64,000 nucleotides of DNA from JASGDN01 sp049841275 (GCA_049841275.1 JASGDN010000069.1:1-64000), one strand, 5' to 3'; shown: positions 34,089-42,734, numbered from the stretch's first letter. The notes: generated by a model not told the origin, from the sequence alone. Made by a program: numbers and translations.

Positions 34089-35189
34089 TCAGAGGTCGCC
34101 GAACGTGGAAAAGATCGTATCGAGCCACGGCGTCCGCTTCGCCTGGTCCAGCACGCGGGTTTCGCCGAAATGACGCAGCTCTCCGGGCGGATACCCGAAG
34201 ACGGAGCGGAACTCCCGGCTGAAGTGCGCTGCCGTGCGGAACCCGTAGTCGGCCGCGATCTCCGCAAGCGTCCGCCGGTCGTGACCGGCAAGGATGACGG
34301 CGCGAATGCGCGCCAGGCGGCGGCGCTTGATGAGGCGGGCGATCCCCTCGTCGCCCGGCGCGGAGAAGAGCCGGTACAGGGCCGAACGCGAGAGCGTGAA
34401 GGCGGCGCAGAGCGTCGGGATGTCGAGGGCCGGGTCGGTGAGGTGCGCGTCGATATGGCGCACGACCGCAGCGCGCAATGCATCGTCCCGCGCGGAGAGA
34501 GCACCAGCCGCGTTGGCATCGCGGGCCGCCGCATCCGGCAGGTTCGCGAAGGCATCGAGCAGGCAGGCCAGCGCCAGATCGCGCGTGGTGTGGACGAGGC
34601 GGCGATCGACCGCGCTGGCGCCCGGTATATCCGGCTCCGCCGGCATCCCGGACTCAGCCTCGTGCATCAGGCGCTTGCCGACGGCATGGATGTGCCCGGC
34701 GACGAGTCGGGGTAGGGCCCCGCGCAGAACCGTCCCATGCTGCCGGCTGGCCGCGGGGAGCATTGCTTCCACCCAATCACGCGACAGGTAGATGGTGCCG
34801 CTGCCGCCATCGGTTGCCAGCGAATCGCCCGGCTGGTGCATGTCGAAGAAGACGAGGTCGCCCGGATACGCGACGGACTCTTTGCCTTCCGGCCCGAAGG
34901 CCAGCGTGCGGGTTCCTTGCCCCTGGGCGAAGAGCCCGAAGTGGTCGAGATGATCGCGCCGGATGTGCTCGGGTGAGCGTGCAAAAACCTGCTGCGAGAA
35001 CTGTCCGTGACTGAGGCCGATATCCCCGAAGGCACAGACGATGACATCCATGAAGAAAGCCGATAGATCGGAGGCGTGGCGCGTGATGGTGTGGGTGGAC
35101 GCCGAAATCTCCGCCCAGGCCGGAAATCGCCGGTCTGCGGGCAAGTCGCTGGTGCGAAAGGAGAGGACCACGGGCAGGGGGTCGGTCAT
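34089..35189 (-). CDS. AraC-family regulator with AraC_binding_2-type N-domain
   Basis: A 366-residue activator-type regulator. The N-terminal half resembles the sensor domain of AraC/ArmR-type proteins with FSQQVFARSPEHIRRDHLDHFGLF and PGDLVFFDMHQPGDSLA. The C-terminal 100 residues hold two helix-turn-helix units (IPTLCAAFTLSRSALYRLF and TLAEIAADYGFRTAAHFSRE, followed by FGYPPGELR). ATG 35189 is set by GGAG six bases upstream. It may control the exported hydrolases downstream on the same strand, but no operator is visible. Confidence 0.88.
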   Translation of the reverse strand: MTDPLPVVLSFRTSDLPADRRFPAWAEISASTHTITRHASDLSAFFMDVIVCAFGDIGLSHGQFSQQVFARSPEHIRRDHLDHFGLFAQGQGTRTLAFGPEGKESVAYPGDLVFFDMHQPGDSLATDGGSGTIYLSRDWVEAMLPAASRQHGTVLRGALPRLVAGHIHAVGKRLMHEAESGMPAEPDIPGASAVDRRLVHTTRDLALACLLDAFANLPDAAARDANAAGALSARDDALRAAVVRHIDAHLTDPALDIPTLCAAFTLSRSALYRLFSAPGDEGIARLIKRRRLARIRAVILAGHDRRTLAEIAADYGFRTAAHFSREFRSVFGYPPGELRHFGETRVLDQAKRTPWLDTIFSTFGDL

Positions 35190-35300
35190 CTGACACTCCG
35201 GAAACGACGCGGCCGGAAATCGGCGTGATAGCAGGGTGTCCCACTCCACCGTACCCGAAGGTTCCCCAACCGCCAATCCCCTGCCCCACCCCTCACCGCC

Positions 35301-35347
35301 AATCCGTGCGGATAATCGATGCCCAGATGCGATTATCCGCACGGATT
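35301..35347. terminator. Hairpin after the initiator-like gene
   Basis: Perfect 18-base arms (AATCCGTGCGGATAATCG and complement) with an 11-base loop lie 77 bases past the stop of the minus-strand gene ending at 35424. It separates the 35.4-39.8 kb block from the AraC gene. Confidence 0.6.
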
Positions 35348-35423
35348 ACGATCAGAGTCTCCTGGAATGGTGGTCCCTTCACATGCGGGACAGGCCCAAT
35401 CCGGAGAGGAAAGGGCGGGGCAA

Positions 35424-37739
35424 TCAAGCCGACTCCCGCGCGTGCCACTCACGCAGGAGGGTCACGTCGATCCCGACATCGAGCGCCTCGTCACCGAGGA
35501 GCGTCGCCAGCGCCCCCGCGATGGCCGAACGGAACCGGGCCTCCACCCGGCGCTGGGCGAGGACGTGCGGCACGCCGAGCAGGAAGGTCACCATACCATC
35601 GCTGTCGTCGGCCGCAAGGAGCGCTGCATCGCGCAGCCAGGCATCGATGTCGGCGGCGGGAATCGCGCCACGTTCGCGCAGGTCATGGAGCACCATCGAC
35701 CAGAGCTGGCGATTGGTCAGCCCGCAACGGTCGATCATGAAGACCGGAATTACACCGAGTGTCACTGGCTCGGGGCGGGACGGGCCGTCCCGCCGTACGC
35801 GCGACTCCGGCGAGCATCCCGCCGGCGCGGAGGACATCGCATCATCCGCCGTTCCGGCAAGCACCGTCGCGAGCCGGACGGGGCGGCGCAGCTGGGACCG
35901 CAACGCCCGCTCGAGCAGGGGTGCGTGCTCGCCGAGCAAGGCCGCTCCCTGCTCCTCGTCGCGGACACGAATCGTCACTGCGCCGGTATCGTAGGCCGCG
36001 ATGGCCGTCCCGGCCAGGAGACCTTCCGCCGCCGCCTCGCCGAGCGCCCCGGCAATCTCCCGGCAGGCATTTGTCCAGACAGCCCGCGCCTTGCGCCCGT
36101 TCGGAAGGACCGGCCCACCATCCACGGACTCCGCCGCCGAACCAACCAACAACCCTCTGTGACCGCCCCCGGACACCCCTGCCACACCCCGGGATCGCCG
36201 CATTGACTCACCGTCGACGACACTCGCCTCGGGTACGGCCCCGGCGTATTCAACGGGCACGCCATCGCGCGACCACCGAGCCAGAATCTCGCGGATTCGC
36301 TTCGGCGCCACGAACGAAGACCCGGCCGAAACCGCCTCCTCTATAGCGGATACCACCAGATACCATGCAGCACCATCGTCCTGTTCCACGATAGGGGACG
36401 CGAATTCCGCGAGTTGGCGGAGATGTCGTCGCTCGGCCATCGTTGGTTGCCGATCGTTGGCTTCGGCGAAACGCTGGATGGCGATCGACTCATCACGGGA
36501 GGTATCTGGGGCCTGGCGGGTTCCGAACCGATCGGTTATTTCCGGACGTTCCCGTCGTCCAACCATCATTTCATCACGCGCATCGATCCCAGTCGTTGTT
36601 GTTTTGGATTGGTGATACGTCGTGTTGGAAGGAGCAACGGTGGTTTGTCGACCTGTGTTGCCATCGCCAACCGTGCTTGCGTAATTTTGCGGCCAACCAT
36701 TGTTGCCAGGTTCATCAACGGTGTCCGATTGGGTGTGCGAACCTTTGTTGGCGGATGCAACAATGGTTGCGGCGGGGCGATCCGCGACGATGTCCTCGTC
36801 AGTACCGCTGTCGTTATTCGTGCTGGTGTTACTGGCGACACCTGTCGCCTTGGATGTCGCGTTGTCACCGTTGTTGGGCAAAGAAAAAACGCCCTTGCCG
36901 GCCTCGGAAACCGCGCTCCCGGTTACGTCATCCTGCGCCGGGTCGACGTTCCCCTTGCGGGCGGCGTGACCGGCCTTCGTGCGTTCGGAGGCCTTGCGGT
37001 CCTCCTTCTCGGCGCGAGCGGCGAGACGCTGCCAGACCGGGGTTGGCCGGACTTCCTCCAGGATCTGGTGCCAGACGTTTGCGTGGTCGATCGGGCTGAA
37101 GCGTGTGGAGAAGACACGCCGCAGGTACCGGTAGACGGCGCGGTCGCGGTCTGCCAGCTCGATCACACGCATCACGTCCTGCGTGGTGAGGGTCACATCG
37201 TCGCCGTGGTCCTTCACCCGGTAGAGGTTGTGCGGCACCTTCCAGCGGCGGCCCTGGGCATCGACGCGGAGCACCATCTCCTTGCGGATCTCGATCAGGT
37301 CCAGCGCCACCAGGATCTTGTTGATCGTGATCAGTTCGGCGCGGTCCTCACCGTAGAAGTCGGCCTCGCTCTGCTGGGAGGGGAAGGCGTAGCCTCGGTG
37401 CGGCGATTCCTCCCGCCGGTCGGTCCAGACCGTATAGGAATTGAGCAGGCCGACGCCCTTCATCCCGAGCAGGGGAGCGTACTGGGTGACGATGCTGTTC
37501 CAGTGCCAGTACCAGCCGCGCTTGCGGACATCCTCGCCGGAGCGGCTGACGCTTGCCGAGGCGTCGCCGACGATTCCGGTGACCTCCTGTGCTGCCTCGC
37601 TCGCTGCGGTGCGACGGCGTTTCGTCGTGGCCGTTGCTCGCGTACGACGAGGCTTCCCAGAACCGCTTGGCTCGGGCGCGGGCGTGGCGAGATCGTCACG
37701 ATGGTCGTCGCTGGTGGTGGATCGGCGGGCGGCGCTCAT
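35424..37739 (-). CDS. Replication-initiator-like protein: winged helix plus two DnaA-domain-I-like modules
   Basis: About 771 residues from ATG 37739 (GTG 37796 is an alternative). Order: basic disordered start (1-70); a winged-helix Rep-like region (about 75-215; WHWNSIVTQYAPLLGMKGVGLLNSYTVW, then YAFPSQQSEADFYG); a long Asn/Thr/Ser-rich linker (about 260-400); a helical DnaD-like domain (about 415-500); and two C-terminal modules that look like DnaA domain I (VWTNACREIAGALGEAAAEGLL...TIRVRDEEQGALL-type and LWSMVLHDLRERGAIPAADI...VTFLLGVPHVL). Domain I of DnaA recruits helicase and oligomerises. There is no AAA or domain IV here. A role in initiation or its control is inferred; phage/plasmid origin or a lineage-specific regulator are both possible. 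It lies downstream of an ExeA-like ATPase. Confidence 0.72.
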   Translation of the reverse strand: MSAARRSTTSDDHRDDLATPAPEPSGSGKPRRTRATATTKRRRTAASEAAQEVTGIVGDASASVSRSGEDVRKRGWYWHWNSIVTQYAPLLGMKGVGLLNSYTVWTDRREESPHRGYAFPSQQSEADFYGEDRAELITINKILVALDLIEIRKEMVLRVDAQGRRWKVPHNLYRVKDHGDDVTLTTQDVMRVIELADRDRAVYRYLRRVFSTRFSPIDHANVWHQILEEVRPTPVWQRLAARAEKEDRKASERTKAGHAARKGNVDPAQDDVTGSAVSEAGKGVFSLPNNGDNATSKATGVASNTSTNNDSGTDEDIVADRPAATIVASANKGSHTQSDTVDEPGNNGWPQNYASTVGDGNTGRQTTVAPSNTTYHQSKTTTTGIDARDEMMVGRRERPEITDRFGTRQAPDTSRDESIAIQRFAEANDRQPTMAERRHLRQLAEFASPIVEQDDGAAWYLVVSAIEEAVSAGSSFVAPKRIREILARWSRDGVPVEYAGAVPEASVVDGESMRRSRGVAGVSGGGHRGLLVGSAAESVDGGPVLPNGRKARAVWTNACREIAGALGEAAAEGLLAGTAIAAYDTGAVTIRVRDEEQGAALLGEHAPLLERALRSQLRRPVRLATVLAGTADDAMSSAPAGCSPESRVRRDGPSRPEPVTLGVIPVFMIDRCGLTNRQLWSMVLHDLRERGAIPAADIDAWLRDAALLAADDSDGMVTFLLGVPHVLAQRRVEARFRSAIAGALATLLGDEALDVGIDVTLLREWHARESA

Positions 37740-37784
37740 GCCGAACCGATCCCAGACAGCAACGACATGGACGCTTGCGACTTC

Positions 37785-37813
37785 TTGACACACCACTGGG
37801 GGGTGTCTAGAAT
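37785..37813 (+). promoter_or_regulatory. Near-consensus promoter with internal palindrome
   Basis: TTGACA (37785-37790), a 17-base spacer, and TAGAAT (37808-37813): 11 of 12 consensus bases, rare in DNA this GC-rich. GACACACC-5-GGGGTGTC (37787-37807, imperfect) fills the spacer, the place where MerR-type activators or repressors bind. A MerR-like gene lies 1.7 kb away. Transcription should start near 37820, to the right. Confidence 0.65.
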
Positions 37814-37819
37814 GCAGGC

Positions 37820-37980
37820 AACGCGTGGGTACACAAAACCCTCCCTTGGCGGGGATAGCAGCGCGTATTGCAGGTTCCGGGCGGCGATCAGGCGGTTTGG
37901 CGACGGTCCAATCGCGTTTCGGAAAGCATCCAATCCAGAGACCTTCGAAGAAGTCCGGTGTTGGCGCACCGGGCTTTTTC
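37820..37980 (+). ncRNA. Orphan small RNA of about 160 nt
   Basis: The transcript is defined by the strong promoter at 37785-37813 and an intrinsic terminator at 37949-37980. No credible ORF lies inside, and no + strand gene follows for 2.4 kb, so it is not a leader. Its 5' end can fold (CAACGCG with CGCGTATTG; GGGT-ACCC inside). It lies upstream of, and opposite in strand to, the initiator-like gene, so if that gene's mRNA starts right of 37980 the RNA would be antisense to its leader, as in plasmid copy-number control. I recognise no known RNA family. Confidence 0.5.
37949..37980 (+). terminator. Intrinsic terminator of the small RNA
   Basis: AGTCCGGTG-6-CACCGGGCT (nine pairs, one G-U) is followed directly by a run of T residues (CTTTTTC). 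It is one of the few hairpins in the window with a true T-tract. Confidence 0.75.
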
Positions 37981-38103
37981 TGTGTCCGGGTTCAGGAATG
38001 GGTGCATGGCGGGTCCTGCATCCTCCTCGAGAGACTGCGAGATGACGAGCGATACCCGGCGAATCCGCGCCGGCCATTCATTGGCGTGAATGGCGGTGGC
38101 GTC

Positions 38104-38160
38104 GAATCCCGGATGGGAAGGCTCGGCGGCAGGTCCGGCCAGCCTTCCCATCCACGATTC
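38104..38160. repeat. Long interrupted inverted repeat in the initiator-ATPase gap
   Basis: GAATC-cc-GGATGGGAAGGCT pairs with AGCCTTCCCATCC-ac-GATTC across a 17-base loop. It is 114 bases past the stop of the ExeA-like gene (minus strand) and could terminate it or act as a protein-binding site. It has no T-tract. Confidence 0.5.
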
Positions 38161-38273
38161 CATTGTGCCGTTGTCCATGCGCGCCCCGTCCGTTCGGGTT
38201 CCAGCATACCCGCTGGCTGATCCGGCATACCGGGTGTCCGGACGGGTAATTCGCGACATTCGTTTCGATGACA

Positions 38274-39464
38274 TCACGATCGATCCCCCATCATCCGGTG
38301 TGCGTGTGTTGTCGCTGGCAACGATTCCGACGGCGTTGATCCATCGGGGATCGCTTCCTCCGCAAGGGAGAGTGCGAGCCGGGCCTGGACTGCCGGGACG
38401 ATGAAGGGTGACGCCGCCTGGTGGCGGGCAACCTCCCGCGCGCGGTCCGTGAACTCCCGTGCGACATCGTAGGCGAGTGTCCGGTCGATCAGGTGTGTGC
38501 CGCGTGCGATCGCCTCCAGCACGCATTCCCCGGCCAGCTCGATTGCCGGGCCGATGACCCCGGCCGACCAACCGGTGACGACCGACACCGCCTCGGGGGT
38601 GAATGTCGCCAGCAGCCGATGCTCGCTTGTTTCGTCCAGGCTGACGGCCGCGAGCCGTTGACGGATGCATGCGCTCAGCGTCTGTTCGGTGAACGGGGCG
38701 ATCCGGATGTTGAGCGCCAGCCGGTCGCGAAGCGATGGACGGCGAAGGATGCGGTCGCGGAAGTCCGGTGTGCCGGTGACGGCGATGCGCAACGGGCTTC
38801 CATTAGGCGTCCTGGTTGCATCGCCAAGCAGCGAGCGCAGGATGTCGAGACGCGATCCAGCGAGGTCCGCGCCATCGAGCACGAGCACCGGTGTGCGGCC
38901 ATTGGCGGCGGTGGCCTTCGCCAGGGCGTGTATCTGGGACACGAGGACGATGCCGGTGCGCCCGATCGGGTCCGCGCCGAACGCAGTGACGATGGCCCGG
39001 AGCACGCGGCCATCCGTCACCGTTCCGTCGAAAGACGCCAGATCGACCGGTACGACGACAGTCTGGCCACTGGACGAGGCCTGGCTGCTGCGGCGCTCGA
39101 CCGCATGCATCAGTGTCGAGCGGCCGGACCGGGCCGGGCCGGTGACGATCGCGAGGGAGCCGTCTCGATCCGTCTCCGTCATCCAGGCGGCGAGCGTCGC
39201 GGCCTGATCCGCGATCGCAGGGACGAGCAGCGTGCCGTCGATTTCATTGGCCGGCAGGTGCGGGAAGGGATCGTCGCGCAGGCCCAGCGTGCGATAGATC
39301 GCAGCGGGGCGGACGACGGCCGCCGATGCCGCAACCGGAATGGGATCGACGGCGTGCTGGTGGCGACTCGTCCTGCCCTCCGGCCGCACGACGACCGGGG
39401 CGAAGGGGGAACCCCATTCGGCGGTCGGTCGCTGGTGGTGGAGCGGGAAGGGGCGGTGTTGCAC
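38274..39464 (-). CDS. ExeA/TniB-like AAA+ ATPase
   Basis: A 396-residue P-loop ATPase. A LGLRDDPFPHLP segment (about 60-71) is the typical lead-in of ExeA/TniB proteins; then come Walker A GPARSGRST (about 107-115), Walker B VLVLDGADL (about 194-202), sensor-1 region IAVTGTPDF and the arginine-containing RPSLRDRLALNIRI segment. The C-terminal 120 residues are helical. Relatives deliver secretion proteins, transposition targets or peptidoglycan factors, depending on partners. GTG 39464 is the start. The MerR-like gene lies 59 bases upstream on the same strand, suggesting one transcript. Confidence 0.78.
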   Translation of the reverse strand: MQHRPFPLHHQRPTAEWGSPFAPVVVRPEGRTSRHQHAVDPIPVAASAAVVRPAAIYRTLGLRDDPFPHLPANEIDGTLLVPAIADQAATLAAWMTETDRDGSLAIVTGPARSGRSTLMHAVERRSSQASSSGQTVVVPVDLASFDGTVTDGRVLRAIVTAFGADPIGRTGIVLVSQIHALAKATAANGRTPVLVLDGADLAGSRLDILRSLLGDATRTPNGSPLRIAVTGTPDFRDRILRRPSLRDRLALNIRIAPFTEQTLSACIRQRLAAVSLDETSEHRLLATFTPEAVSVVTGWSAGVIGPAIELAGECVLEAIARGTHLIDRTLAYDVAREFTDRAREVARHQAASPFIVPAVQARLALSLAEEAIPDGSTPSESLPATTHAHRMMGDRS

Positions 39465-39523
39465 GCGAGAAGCCTGTTCATGAAGAAGCGGTGAGACGGT
39501 TGGCCTTCTGGACGGTCCTGGGA

Positions 39524-39793
39524 TCAGGCGGCGTGCCGGGCGAGGCGTTCGCGGATCTCGCGGATGCCGACGCCCTCACCACGCCAGGCGATCACCTGGC
39601 GGAGGGTGGCCAGCTCGGTATCGTCGAAGAGCAGATAGCCGCTTTCAGTGCGCGCCGTGGGCACGATCACCCCCTCGCGCAAGTAGAAGTCGAGATGCGT
39701 GCGCGTCAGGCCGGTGGCCGCGCGCAGGTCGCTGGTCATGTAGAAGCGCACCAGGGGCTGGGGCGCGAGGCTGGACGATGGCGACTGGATCAC
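39524..39793 (-). CDS. Small MerR-family helix-turn-helix protein
   Basis: About 89 residues, just the DNA-binding unit: TSDLRAATGLTRTHLDFYLREGVIVPTARTESGYLLFDDTELATLRQVIAWR (split here as HTH, wing and dimer-helix start), ending in a short helix without an effector domain. GTG 39793 is favoured because AGGAG stands nine bases upstream; ATG 39739 and TTG 39862 are alternatives. Small MerR proteins usually bind promoter spacers. The spacer palindrome at 37787-37807 is a candidate target, but this is inference. Confidence 0.75.
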   Translation of the reverse strand: MIQSPSSSLAPQPLVRFYMTSDLRAATGLTRTHLDFYLREGVIVPTARTESGYLLFDDTELATLRQVIAWRGEGVGIREIRERLARHAA

Positions 39794-40438
39794 GGTGCGC
39801 GACTCCTGGGCATCCACAACGGGCAGCGTGGCGGTTCCGGCCACTCTGCAATTGCATACCAATGATGATAGTGTCCGTTCGCCATGGCGTAAACGCTTTC
39901 CAGATTGTCACATGGTCACGGCGACACCAGGAAGCATGCGTACGTACGCCAAATTCGGGCCGGTCGCAAGAGCCTGGGGATTCCAACATGGCAATCGAAC
40001 GCCCGCAGGAATCGCGCCGGAGGATGCTCGCCAGCGGCTCCATTCCCGATAGCGGTGGTTCCGGGACGAAGGTGGCGTGTTGCCCGATTGCCGGACTGGG
40101 CCGAAACGGCGCGGCGATGCCAGTCGTTTTGGAAGTGGGCGTGTCCGGACAGGTTTCACGGCCTTCGCGCGGGATCGGTATACTTCCTCGCGGACACGCC
40201 GACGCATCGTTCGGACGTTTCTGCAGGTTGGTGATGGCGCCTCGCGGGGAATTGGGTGTCCCGACCGGTCTTCGGGCCTGCGTCGCCACTGACGGCGCGT
40301 TGGGCCGTGACTGGCCGACTGGAGCGCCCGCGTTGCCGGCAGCACGCCGCCTTCCACGATGACGACGCTCCCGGCTGACCGTTGCGGTGGCTGTTGCGTT
40401 CTCCTCTCCGTTCCAGAAAGGACCTGGACCTACCATCC
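39794..40438. other. Intergenic region between MerR-like gene and membrane protein gene
   Basis: 645 bases separating divergent genes. Frames are open on both strands but none has family features or a ribosome-binding site. It contains TGTCCGGACA (40142-40151), a ten-base palindrome whose core GTGTCCGGAC also occurs at 38234-38243 in the gap downstream of the ExeA-like gene. The core is a common GC-rich palindrome, so this may be chance. AT-richer patches at 39845-39910 and 40180-40195 (GGTATACTTCC) may hold promoters. Confidence 0.4.
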
Positions 40439-41464
40439 ATGGAGCCACGACCACAACGACCGCGATCCACACCGGGCGTTCCCCAGGGTATGCCGCCATC
40501 CGCCCAAGGCTATCCGCAGGGCGGGCCCGTTCCCCAGCAGGGGTATGCCGATACGCCGGAATCGCGCGGATTCATCGCGCCGCCGCGTACCGAATACGAT
40601 TACAGTCCGCTCGATCTCGCGCCGCCCGCCCAGCGCCGGAAGCGCCAGCTGGTAGGGGGGATCATCGCCGCGCTGGCCGTGATCGTGATCGGGGCATTGG
40701 CGGTGTTCGGTTACCTGCTCTTCTGGGACGACAAGTCGTCCGATGCCGAGTTGCTGGCCCCGACCCAGACTGCCGAGGTCGCGCAGATGCAGCAGACCTC
40801 CACCGCGGCGGCCCAGAATGTGTCGGGCACGCCATCTACGACCGAAACCCAGCCGACAGCCGCGCCGACCGAGACCCAGGTATCCGGCGCGCCGACGACG
40901 GCGTCCACGGCGCAGCCGACCCAGCAGAGCGCATCGTCCGGCCCGACCCAGGACCAGCTGGCTGCGTTGCTGCCCGAGGCATCCACGCTGCCGGTGACGG
41001 GCCTCGACGTGGTCGAGGATTCCAACCTGACCGAAGCGGAAGTTGTCGGGCAATTGGGGGACAATCGCACGGCCGAGCAGAACCTGGACAAGTGGGGCTG
41101 GAGCGGGAATGCCAGCCGCTCGTTCAGCGCGTCCGATCCCACAGTGCTCGATCCGGGCGCGACCACGAATGTGGTGGTGAGCGTTCACGGGTTCAACTCG
41201 CCGGAGTCGGCGCAGTCGGCGTTGACCTTCTTCTCGGACATTCTGGTCAACAATGGGTATGAGGAGGCCGATGCGCCGGCGCTCGGTGACAAGAGCCGCC
41301 TGCTGACGACCACCAATGAGGACGGGACGGTGAACGTCGCGCTCTACGTGACGAAAGACAACGTGATGTATCGCATCGGCGGGGCTTCCGGGGCGGGCGG
41401 CGATCCGACGGATGTCGTGCTTCAGGTGGCGGACAGCATGTTCGGTGCGGACGCCGGGCAGTAG
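40439..41464 (+). CDS. Single-pass membrane protein with extracytoplasmic domain
   Basis: 341 residues: a Pro/Gln/Gly-rich cytosolic start (1-65) and a basic stop (QRRKRQ), then one membrane segment (71-95) and a Thr/Ala/Gln/Ser-rich extracellular linker (about 105-175). A compact C-terminal domain with alternating strands follows (VVSVHGFNSPESAQSALTFF; SRLLTTTNEDGTVNVALYV). The layout resembles surface-exposed sensor or cell-wall proteins of actinobacterial type, but I know no function. ATG 40439 starts just before the Pro-rich region; GAAAGGACC lies unusually far upstream. A small membrane protein gene follows 30 bases later. Confidence 0.75.
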   Translation: MEPRPQRPRSTPGVPQGMPPSAQGYPQGGPVPQQGYADTPESRGFIAPPRTEYDYSPLDLAPPAQRRKRQLVGGIIAALAVIVIGALAVFGYLLFWDDKSSDAELLAPTQTAEVAQMQQTSTAAAQNVSGTPSTTETQPTAAPTETQVSGAPTTASTAQPTQQSASSGPTQDQLAALLPEASTLPVTGLDVVEDSNLTEAEVVGQLGDNRTAEQNLDKWGWSGNASRSFSASDPTVLDPGATTNVVVSVHGFNSPESAQSALTFFSDILVNNGYEEADAPALGDKSRLLTTTNEDGTVNVALYVTKDNVMYRIGGASGAGGDPTDVVLQVADSMFGADAGQ

Positions 41465-41494
41465 GACGATTCGACTGGCAGGGAGGGAGACGCC

Positions 41495-41773
41495 GTGTTC
41501 GGCAGGGAGAATATCGTCGGCACTCTCCTGCTCCTGCTGTGTGCGGTGGTTGCAGGCATCCTCGTCTACAGCATCGTGACGGGCGAGCAGATCGAATTCG
41601 ACTTACCGCCGCTGGCGAGGACTGTGCTGGGGATTGCCTTTATCGGCTTGCTGATCCTCGGGTTCGTGCGGTCCGGATTCTTCCGCCGCCTTCGTGGCGG
41701 GCAGGGCGGGCCGCAATGGCCGAACCCATCGACGGGCCAGCGCAGCCTGTGGGATCGCCTGCGCGGCCGGTAA
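41495..41773 (+). CDS. Small two-helix membrane protein
   Basis: 92 residues: helices at about 8-28 (VGTLLLLLCAVVAGILVYSIV) interrupted by a short acidic loop and at about 41-58 (ARTVLGIAFIGLLILGFV), then a basic, Gly/Pro-rich tail. GTG 41495 has a GGGAGGGAG sequence six or more bases upstream. It is close behind the preceding membrane protein gene, so the two probably form an operon. No family recognised. Confidence 0.7.
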   Translation: MFGRENIVGTLLLLLCAVVAGILVYSIVTGEQIEFDLPPLARTVLGIAFIGLLILGFVRSGFFRRLRGGQGGPQWPNPSTGQRSLWDRLRGR

Positions 41774-41800
41774 GCCGTCGAAACGATCCGAGACGAATCG

Positions 41801-41835
41801 AACGCGGCGGAGTCATCGACCGGCTCCGCCGCGTT
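41801..41835 (+). terminator. Hairpin after the two membrane protein genes
   Basis: AACGCGGCGGAG-11-CTCCGCCGCGTT, a perfect 12-base stem, lies 28 bases past the stop and just before the next ribosome-binding site. There is only a short T-rich end (GTCCTTAT). Confidence 0.65.
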
Positions 41836-41855
41836 GTCCTTATGGGAGGTTCGGA

Positions 41856-42644
41856 ATGCACGCAACTTCTGCTCGCGGGGACGGTCCGGGTTCCGTCCGG
41901 CTCGCGGTCATCACCGACGTTCATGCCAATCTCCCGGCCCTGAACGTGGCGCTGGAGGCGATCGAGCCGCTCGGCTGCGACCGGATCGTGCATGTCGGCG
42001 ATGCGATCGGCATCGGCCCGTTCCCGGCCGAGACGCTTTCCCGGCTCCTGTCCGAACCGCGCATGCAGTTCGTGATGGGCAATCACGATGCCTATTTCGC
42101 CAATGGTCTGCCGACGCCGTGCCCGGTATGGATGTCGGCGGACGAGTGGGCGCACCAGATGTGGACGCATGCCGCCGTGAACGATGCCGATCCGTCGTTT
42201 CGCGAGGTGGTGCAGGACTGGCCGCGGCGGCTGGACGACGAGGTTTCCGGCGTGCGCGTCCGGTGGCAGCACTACGGACTTGCTGCTGACGGGGAGACGT
42301 TCGTGTCGGTCGTGGACGATCCGGACGCCGCGACGCTGGACGGCATCTTCGGGATTTCCGGGAGCATCGGGGCGCCGGACACTCCGGACGTGCTTTTCTT
42401 CGGGCATCATCACCCGGCGATGGATTTGATGGGGGAGTCCGGTGTGCGCTACGTCAATCCCGGCGCACTGGGGACCGGCGGGGAAGGAATTGCCCGGTTC
42501 GCGGTGCTCGACATTGCGGGAGATGGGCGTTGGACGGTGACGCACCATGCGGCGGCGTACGATCCGGAGCCGGTGATGCGCGCCTTCGACGAGCGGGAGG
42601 TTCCGGCGCGGGAAGAGATCCGGGAATTCTTCTTCGGGCGTTGA
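41856..42644 (+). CDS. Calcineurin-like metallophosphoesterase
   Basis: A 262-residue phosphoesterase of the YfcE/MJ0936-like group. Metal-site motifs are in order: LAVITDVHANLPAL (DxH), IVHVGDAIGIGP (GD), FVMGNHDAY (GNHD) and FFGHHHPA (GHxH), with a YVNPGALGTG end typical of the group. It probably hydrolyses phosphodiesters or small phosphate esters in the cytosol. GGGAGGT lies five bases before ATG 41856. Confidence 0.9.
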   Translation: MHATSARGDGPGSVRLAVITDVHANLPALNVALEAIEPLGCDRIVHVGDAIGIGPFPAETLSRLLSEPRMQFVMGNHDAYFANGLPTPCPVWMSADEWAHQMWTHAAVNDADPSFREVVQDWPRRLDDEVSGVRVRWQHYGLAADGETFVSVVDDPDAATLDGIFGISGSIGAPDTPDVLFFGHHHPAMDLMGESGVRYVNPGALGTGGEGIARFAVLDIAGDGRWTVTHHAAAYDPEPVMRAFDEREVPAREEIREFFFGR

Positions 42645-42734
42645 TCGCGTGTTTGTTACTCGCCCGTCACTCCGTCGAGGATAGGGGGTGTTTGGCAGGC
42701 TGGTTGTATCCTCACCGACGCGGGACCGGCCAGG

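Noticed and set aside
37825..38220. 131-codon ORF downstream of the strong promoter
   Set aside because: It reads through the intrinsic terminator at 37949-37980, has no ribosome-binding site and no protein-like pattern; a small RNA explains the promoter better.
38234..40151. GTGTCCGGAC shared by two gaps as an iteron
   Set aside because: Only two copies, and the core palindrome is common in this GC-rich sequence, including inside genes.
39778..40362. 194-codon ORF in the gap after the MerR-like gene
   Set aside because: It overlaps the start of the MerR-like gene, has no domain features and looks like shadow sequence.
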